Shown: positions 60,195 through 64,000 of the stretch, one piece after another | Position numbering within the stretch: the first letter of the stretch is position 1 | Layout of the letters: the number at the start of each line of letters is the position of its first letter | From: Streptomyces sp. SAJ15 | GTDB taxonomy: Bacteria; Actinomycetota; Actinomycetes; Streptomycetales; Streptomycetaceae | Direction: 5' to 3' | NCBI RefSeq assembly: GCF_007595705.1 | Contig: NZ_NISY01000003.1 | Span: 124,001 to 188,000 of the forward strand | Length of the DNA: 64,000 nt | The notes under the pieces: generated by a model | Database searches by the model: none | The model's input: only the letters and a program-made list of their open reading frames with translations | What the model was told of the DNA's origin: nothing | Program-made: the position numbers and the translations under genes

Positions 60195-61265
60195 TCAGAC
60201 GGTGAGCTCCGCCGCCACGACCTCCGCGATCTGCGCGGTGTTGAGCGCCGCGCCCTTGCGCAGATTGTCGCCGCACACGAAGAGCTCCAACGCACAGGGG
60301 TCGTCCAGCGAGCGCCGCACCCGCCCCACCCAGGTGGGGTCGGTGCCCACGACGTCCGCCGGGGTCGGGAACTCGCCCTCGGCCGGGTTGTCGCAGAGCA
60401 CCACGCCCGGCGCGCCGGCCAGGATCTCGTGCGCGGCGGCGACCGTGACCTCGTTCTCGAACCGCGCGTGCACGGCCAGTGAATGCGTCGTGATCACGGG
60501 CACCCGGACACAGGTCGCGCTGACCCGGAGCTGGGGCAGGCCCAGGATCTTCCGCGACTCGTTGCGCACCTTGAGCTCCTCGGAGGACCAGCCGTCCTCC
60601 TTGAGCGAGCCCGCGAACGGCACCACGTTCAGCGCCATCGGGGCGGGGAAGGGGCCCAGGTCGCCGATGGCCCGTCGGACGTCTCCGGGCTGGGTGCCCA
60701 GCTCCGCGCCGGCGACCTTCGTCAGCTGCTCGCGCAGCGTGTCGACGCCCGCCTTCCCGGCGCCGGAGACCGCCTGGTACGAGGAGACGATCAGCTCGCT
60801 CAGCCCGAACTCGGCATGCAGCGCGCCGATCGCGACGATCATCGACAGCGTGGTGCAGTTGGGGTTGGCGATGATGCCGCGCGGCCGGACCCGCGCCGCG
60901 TGCGCGTTGACCTCCGGCACCACCAGCGGAACGTCCGGGTCCATCCGGAAGGCCCCGGAGTTGTCGACCACGACCGCGCCCTTGCTGGCCGCGATCGGCG
61001 CCCACTGCGCCGAGACCTCGTCCGGCACGTCGAACATCGCGACATGGACGCCGTCGAACGCCTCTTCGGTCAGCGCGAGGACCTCGACCTCCTCGCCCCG
61101 CACGGTCAGCCTGCGGCCGGCCGAGCGCGGGGAGGCGATCAGCCGGATCTCACCCCAGACGTCGGCCCGCTCGGAGAGCAGGCCGAGCATGACGGTGCCG
61201 ACCGCGCCGGTCGCGCCGACCACCGCGAGGGTCGGCCGACCGGCGCGGTCGGCGGCCGTGGTCAT
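60195..61265 (-). CDS. asd: Aspartate-semialdehyde dehydrogenase
   Basis: A 356-aa NADP-dependent enzyme converting aspartyl phosphate to aspartate semialdehyde for lysine/DAP, threonine and methionine. The Rossmann motif is [13 protein letters not shown] (about 15-27), the catalytic Cys is in NPNCTT (about 135), and the substrate/His region is [11 protein letters not shown]. The ATG overlaps the lysC stop by 4 bp, forming a lysC-asd operon that ends at the hairpin near 59960. Confidence 0.97.
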   Translation of the reverse strand: MTTAADRAGRPTLAVVGATGAVGTVMLGLLSERADVWGEIRLIASPRSAGRRLTVRGEEVEVLALTEEAFDGVHVAMFDVPDEVSAQWAPIAASKGAVVVDNSGAFRMDPDVPLVVPEVNAHAARVRPRGIIANPNCTTLSMIVAIGALHAEFGLSELIVSSYQAVSGAGKAGVDTLREQLTKVAGAELGTQPGDVRRAIGDLGPFPAPMALNVVPFAGSLKEDGWSSEELKVRNESRKILGLPQLRVSATCVRVPVITTHSLAVHARFENEVTVAAAHEILAGAPGVVLCDNPAEGEFPTPADVVGTDPTWVGRVRRSLDDPCALELFVCGDNLRKGAALNTAQIAEVVAAELTV

Positions 61266-61783
61266 CGCCCGGTCCCTCCGTAGACGACCGCCTCGTCGTT
61301 CTCACTGTCCAGGCCGAAGGCGGTGTGCACGGCGCGCACCGCCTCCTTGACCTCGTCGGCCCGGGTCACGACCGAGATGCGGATCTCGGAGGTCGAGATC
61401 AGCTCGATGTTCACGCCGACGTTCGAAAGCGCCTCGAAGAAGGTGGCGGTGACGCCGGGGTTGGTCCGCATGCCGGCGCCGACCAGCGAGATCTTCGCGA
61501 TCTGGTCGTCGTAGCGGAGCGAGTCGAAGCCGATGGCCGGCTGCGCCCGGGTCAGGGCCTCCATCGCCTTGTGACCGTCGGTCTTCGGCAGGGTGAAGGA
61601 GATGTCGGTGAGACCGGTCGACGCGGCGGAGACGTTCTGCACCACCATGTCGATGTTGATCTCGGCGTTGGAGATCGCCCGGAAGATCGCCGCGGCCTCG
61701 CCCGGCTTGTCCGGCACACCGACGACCGTGATCTTGGCCTCGGACGTGTCGTGCGCGACCCCGGAGATGATCGCCTGCTCCAT
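61262..61783 (-). CDS. Aspartokinase beta subunit (internal start)
   Basis: In-frame ATG within lys[26 protein letters not shown], preceded by AGGAGCAGAGGG, a strong ribosome site inside coding sequence. It encodes the two ACT domains (173 aa). Alpha2-beta2 aspartokinases with such an overlapping beta subunit are established in Corynebacterium and Bacillus; here it is inferred from the start and ribosome site. Confidence 0.75.
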   Translation of the reverse strand: MEQAIISGVAHDTSEAKITVVGVPDKPGEAAAIFRAISNAEINIDMVVQNVSAASTGLTDISFTLPKTDGHKAMEALTRAQPAIGFDSLRYDDQIAKISLVGAGMRTNPGVTATFFEALSNVGVNIELISTSEIRISVVTRADEVKEAVRAVHTAFGLDSENDEAVVYGGTGR

Positions 61784-62542
61784 ACCCTCTGCTCCTTCTC
61801 CAGGCTCTGGCCTGTTGCGCACCCACGTCCCCCAGTGACCGGAGAATGAGGACCGGACGTGGATCGGGATGTTGTAACGGCGGGCGTACTCGACACAGCG
61901 CAGGTGCAGCACCTTCGAGCCGCTCGCGGCGAGTTCGAGCATGTCCTCGAACGCGATCTCGTCGATCTTGCGGGCCTTCTTCACCACGCGCGGATCGGCC
62001 GTGAACACGCCGTCCACATCGGTGTAGATCTCGCACACCGCGGCGTCGAGAGCGGCCGCCAGGGCCACCGCCGTGGTGTCCGAGCCGCCCCGGCCCAGCG
62101 TGGTGATGTCCTTGCTGACCTGCGAGACGCCCTGGAAACCGGCCACGATCGCGACCGCGCCCTGCTCGAGCGCGTCCCGAATGCGGCCCGGCGTGACGTC
62201 GATGATCCGCGCCTTGTTGTGAACGGCGTCCGTGATGACTCCGGCCTGGCTACCGGTGAACGACAGCGCCTCGTGCCCGAGGTTTTTGATCGCCATCGCC
62301 AGCAGAGCCATGGAGATTCGCTCTCCGGCGGTCAGCAGCATGTCGAACTCACGTCCGGCAGGGATCGGAGATACCTGCTCGGCGAGTTCGATCAGCTCGT
62401 CCGTCGTGTCGCCCATCGCGGAAACCACGACGACCACCTGGTGGCCGTTCTTCTTGGCTTCGACGATTCGCTTGGCGACGCGCTTGATGCCTTCGGCATC
62501 GGCAACGGATGAGCCTCCGTACTTCTGCACGACAAGGCCCAC
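61262..62542 (-). CDS. lysC: Aspartokinase (alpha/beta overlapping type)
   Basis: A 426-aa enzyme phosphorylating aspartate, the first step of the aspartate family. The catalytic domain (about 1-250) has [16 protein letters not shown] (KxGG), [14 protein letters not shown] and [13 protein letters not shown]. Two ACT domains (about 262-420) give concerted lysine/threonine inhibition in related actinobacterial enzymes. The GTG start ([10 protein letters not shown]) has GAGGAG 5 nt upstream. An internal in-frame start inside the gene makes the separate beta subunit. It is coupled to asd. Confidence 0.97.
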   Translation of the reverse strand: MGLVVQKYGGSSVADAEGIKRVAKRIVEAKKNGHQVVVVVSAMGDTTDELIELAEQVSPIPAGREFDMLLTAGERISMALLAMAIKNLGHEALSFTGSQAGVITDAVHNKARIIDVTPGRIRDALEQGAVAIVAGFQGVSQVSKDITTLGRGGSDTTAVALAAALDAAVCEIYTDVDGVFTADPRVVKKARKIDEIAFEDMLELAASGSKVLHLRCVEYARRYNIPIHVRSSFSGHWGTWVRNRPEPGEGAEGMEQAIISGVAHDTSEAKITVVGVPDKPGEAAAIFRAISNAEINIDMVVQNVSAASTGLTDISFTLPKTDGHKAMEALTRAQPAIGFDSLRYDDQIAKISLVGAGMRTNPGVTATFFEALSNVGVNIELISTSEIRISVVTRADEVKEAVRAVHTAFGLDSENDEAVVYGGTGR

Positions 62543-62728
62543 GTGCGCTCCTCGCAAACTGTTAGTAAAGCGGTCGACTCAGTTTAACGAGCGACCAGGA
62601 TCCGCCTTCCTGATATCACATAGCGAGACGATTTGCTCACCACATGATCGACGGGGCGCACCCGGCACGCCCCGCACCCGCTCAGCAACGACCCTGCCCG
62701 CTGCTCGACCGGGCACACGGAAACGTAA

Positions 62729-62788
62729 TTCAGGTCACAGCGGCCTGGCGCGACGTGGTTCAGGTGACAGCGACCTGGCGCGTGAACG
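62729..62788. repeat. 30-bp tandem duplication
   Basis: Two 30-bp units with core TTCAGGTnACAGCGnCCTGG (62729-62758 and 62759-62788), diverged at their ends. Confidence 0.8.
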
Positions 62789-62828
62789 CGCCGATCGGTG
62801 CTCGCACGCGCCGATCGGCGCTCGCACG
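62789..62828. repeat. 20-bp tandem duplication
   Basis: CGCCGATCGGTGCTCGCACG followed directly by CGCCGATCGGCGCTCGCACG. It abuts the 30-bp duplication. Confidence 0.88.
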
Positions 62829-62861
62829 CCCCGCGACGGAGAGCGAGCGCCCCGACCGCTG

Positions 62862-63527
62862 TCACCCCCGCGCGGACCGCATGCCCAGCGGCCCCGCGAT
62901 CTCCGCGGCCATGACCCGCCCGGCCTCCTCCTCCAGCGCCTCGTCACCGTCCGGCTCGCTGTCGGTGTCCAGTCCGTCGAGCTCGTCCAACGGGCTGTCC
63001 AGCCGCACATGGGCGACCAGGGACTGGAGCGCGCGCAGCGCGGCCGAGGCGGTGGGGCCCCAGTTGGACAGGTAGGAGAACTGCCACCACCACAGCGCCT
63101 CGGTGACCCGGCCGCCGCGGTAGTGGGCCATACCGTGCCGCAGGTCGGTGATGATGTCGGCCAGGTCGTCGGAGATGCGGCAGGCGACGGGCGCCTTACG
63201 CGGCACGTAGGGGTCGAAGACCTCGGAGTAGACGTCGACGGGGTCGAGCAGGGCGGCGAAGTTCTCCCGCAGCTCGTCGACGTCGGGCTCCGGGCCCACG
63301 TCGGGCTCGTACCGCTCGTCGGGGACGATGTCCTCGTGCGCGCCCAGCCGCCCGCCGGCCAGGAGCAGTTGGGAGATCTCCAACAGCAGGAAGGGGACAG
63401 CGCTGTCCGGCTCGTCGCCCTTCGCGACCTCGGTGACCGCGACGATGAAGCTCTCGATCTGGTCGGCGATCTGAACCGCGAAGTCGTCGGGGTTCTGGTG
63501 AGTGTCGTGCAGGGTTGCGTCAGACAT
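62862..63527 (-). CDS. DUF5063 domain protein
   Basis: A 221-aa acidic protein ([31 protein letters not shown]), largely helical, with a conserved central stretch ([42 protein letters not shown], then [25 protein letters not shown]). It is found in Streptomyces between recR and lysC. Its function is not known, and the recR coupling (8-bp overlap) hints at a link to recombination only by context. The ATG is chosen over the longer frame from 63560 because the conserved sequence begins there. Confidence 0.85.
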   Translation of the reverse strand: MSDATLHDTHQNPDDFAVQIADQIESFIVAVTEVAKGDEPDSAVPFLLLEISQLLLAGGRLGAHEDIVPDERYEPDVGPEPDVDELRENFAALLDPVDVYSEVFDPYVPRKAPVACRISDDLADIITDLRHGMAHYRGGRVTEALWWWQFSYLSNWGPTASAALRALQSLVAHVRLDSPLDELDGLDTDSEPDGDEALEEEAGRVMAAEIAGPLGMRSARG

Positions 63528-64000
63528 CGAGAAGTCTTCTCCCTTCGAAGGCCCGACCAAGGGTCACCTCGTCCGCGTACTCCAGGTCGCCGCCGACCGG
63601 CAGGCCGCTGGCCAGGCGGGTGACCTTCAAGCCCATGGGCTTGATCATGCGCGCGAGGTACGTGGCGGTGGCCTCCCCCTCCAGATTGGGGTCCGTGGCC
63701 AGGATCAGCTCGGTGACGGTGCCGTCCGCCAGCCGGCCGAGCAGCTCCCTGATCCGCAGGTCGTCCGGGCCCACGCCCTCGATGGGGCTGATCGCCCCGC
63801 CGAGCACGTGGTACCGGCCGCGGAACTCCCGGGTGCGCTCGATGGCGACGACGTCCTTCGGCTCCTCCACCACACAGATGACGGCCGGGTCGCGGCGCGG
63901 GTCGAGACAGACCCGGCACTGCTCGGCCTCGGCGACGTTGCCGCACACGACGCAGAACCGGACCTTCGCCTTCACCTCGGTGAGCGCGTGCGCCAGCCGG
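63520..64000 (-). CDS. recR: Recombination protein RecR (5' end off window)
   Basis: The C-terminal 160 residues are visible. RecR acts with RecF and RecO to load RecA at gaps. Features: the four-Cys zinc finger [16 protein letters not shown], the Toprim domain ([42 protein letters not shown]) and the C-terminal [27 protein letters not shown]. The start and the HhH domain lie to the right of the window. The stop overlaps the DUF5063 gene by 8 bp. Confidence 0.97.
   Translation of the reverse strand, partial: RLAHALTEVKAKVRFCVVCGNVAEAEQCRVCLDPRRDPAVICVVEEPKDVVAIERTREFRGRYHVLGGAISPIEGVGPDDLRIRELLGRLADGTVTELILATDPNLEGEATATYLARMIKPMGLKVTRLASGLPVGGDLEYADEVTLGRAFEGRRLLDV

Larger units (their letters stand above)
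62543..62861. other. Gap upstream of lysC with two repeat pairs
   Basis: 319 bp. The segment next to lysC (62560-62650) is relatively AT-rich and should hold its promoter. The rest carries a 30-bp and a 20-bp duplication, listed separately. No gene is seen. Confidence 0.6.

Overview
The window is a 64 kb piece of a Streptomyces-type actinomycete chromosome. GC content is very high, third codon positions are mostly G or C, GTG and TTG starts are common, and it carries recognisable Streptomyces developmental genes (bldG with its anti-sigma partner, wblA, a DUF4244/Tad pilus cluster). It holds about 45 protein-coding genes, one tRNA-Pro(CGG), one degraded methyltransferase and many intrinsic terminators. 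I see no rRNA, IS element, prophage or CRISPR array.

Layout. 1-5.5 kb: 5' part of an MFS-dTMP kinase fusion (runs off the left edge), topoisomerase I, small membrane protein. 6-11.5 kb: N5-type methyltransferase, lipoprotein, proton-pumping pyrophosphatase. 12.3-15.8 kb: anti-sigma factor/bldG pair divergent from a DUF1998 helicase. 15.9-21.1 kb: compact Tad-type pilus operon (ssd, tadA, tadB, tadC, DUF4244 pilin, two TadE-like pseudopilins). 21.5-27 kb: HAD-IB hydrolase, a Fic-like protein divergent from a CooC/ArsA-like ATPase, and a deacetylase lipoprotein with a His/Lys-rich tail. 27.2-33.3 kb: SulP-carbonic anhydrase fusion, ECF sigma factor with membrane partner, acetyl-CoA synthetase. 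33.6-40.1 kb: NhaA, holin-like protein, alpha/beta hydrolase, a small cationic protein, MarP-type protease, CoA-type NUDIX, endonuclease III. 40.3-50.1 kb: crp, MBL hydrolase, NUDIX, RidA, DUF4177, two ArsA/Get3-like ATPases, wblA, class A penicillin-binding protein. 50.4-54.1 kb: YqeY, metallophosphoesterase, tRNA-Pro, an atypical P450 and a methyltransferase remnant. 54.1-64 kb: S9 peptidase, SURF1, a second sigma/anti-sigma pair, asd, lysC, DUF5063 protein and the 3' part of recR (runs off the right edge).

Most of this order (topA, helicase, Tad/Ssd cluster, HAD, acs, hydrolase, marP, NUDIX, nth, crp, MBL, RidA, two ATPases, WhiB-type gene, PBP, phosphoesterase, then asd/ask/recR) matches, from memory, the Mycobacterium tuberculosis block from topA to recR (about Rv3646c-Rv3715c). 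The window is therefore a conserved actinobacterial core segment. The variable material lies between the genes and at the tRNA-Pro/P450/pseudogene spot.

Two features cut across the window. First, many genes start 6-8 nt downstream of a TAGGCT- or TAGTGT-like -10 hexamer with no Shine-Dalgarno, which suggests leaderless transcripts. Second, nearly every long intergenic gap carries its own short tandem repeat (units 7-30 bp, all different), often right after a stop codon.
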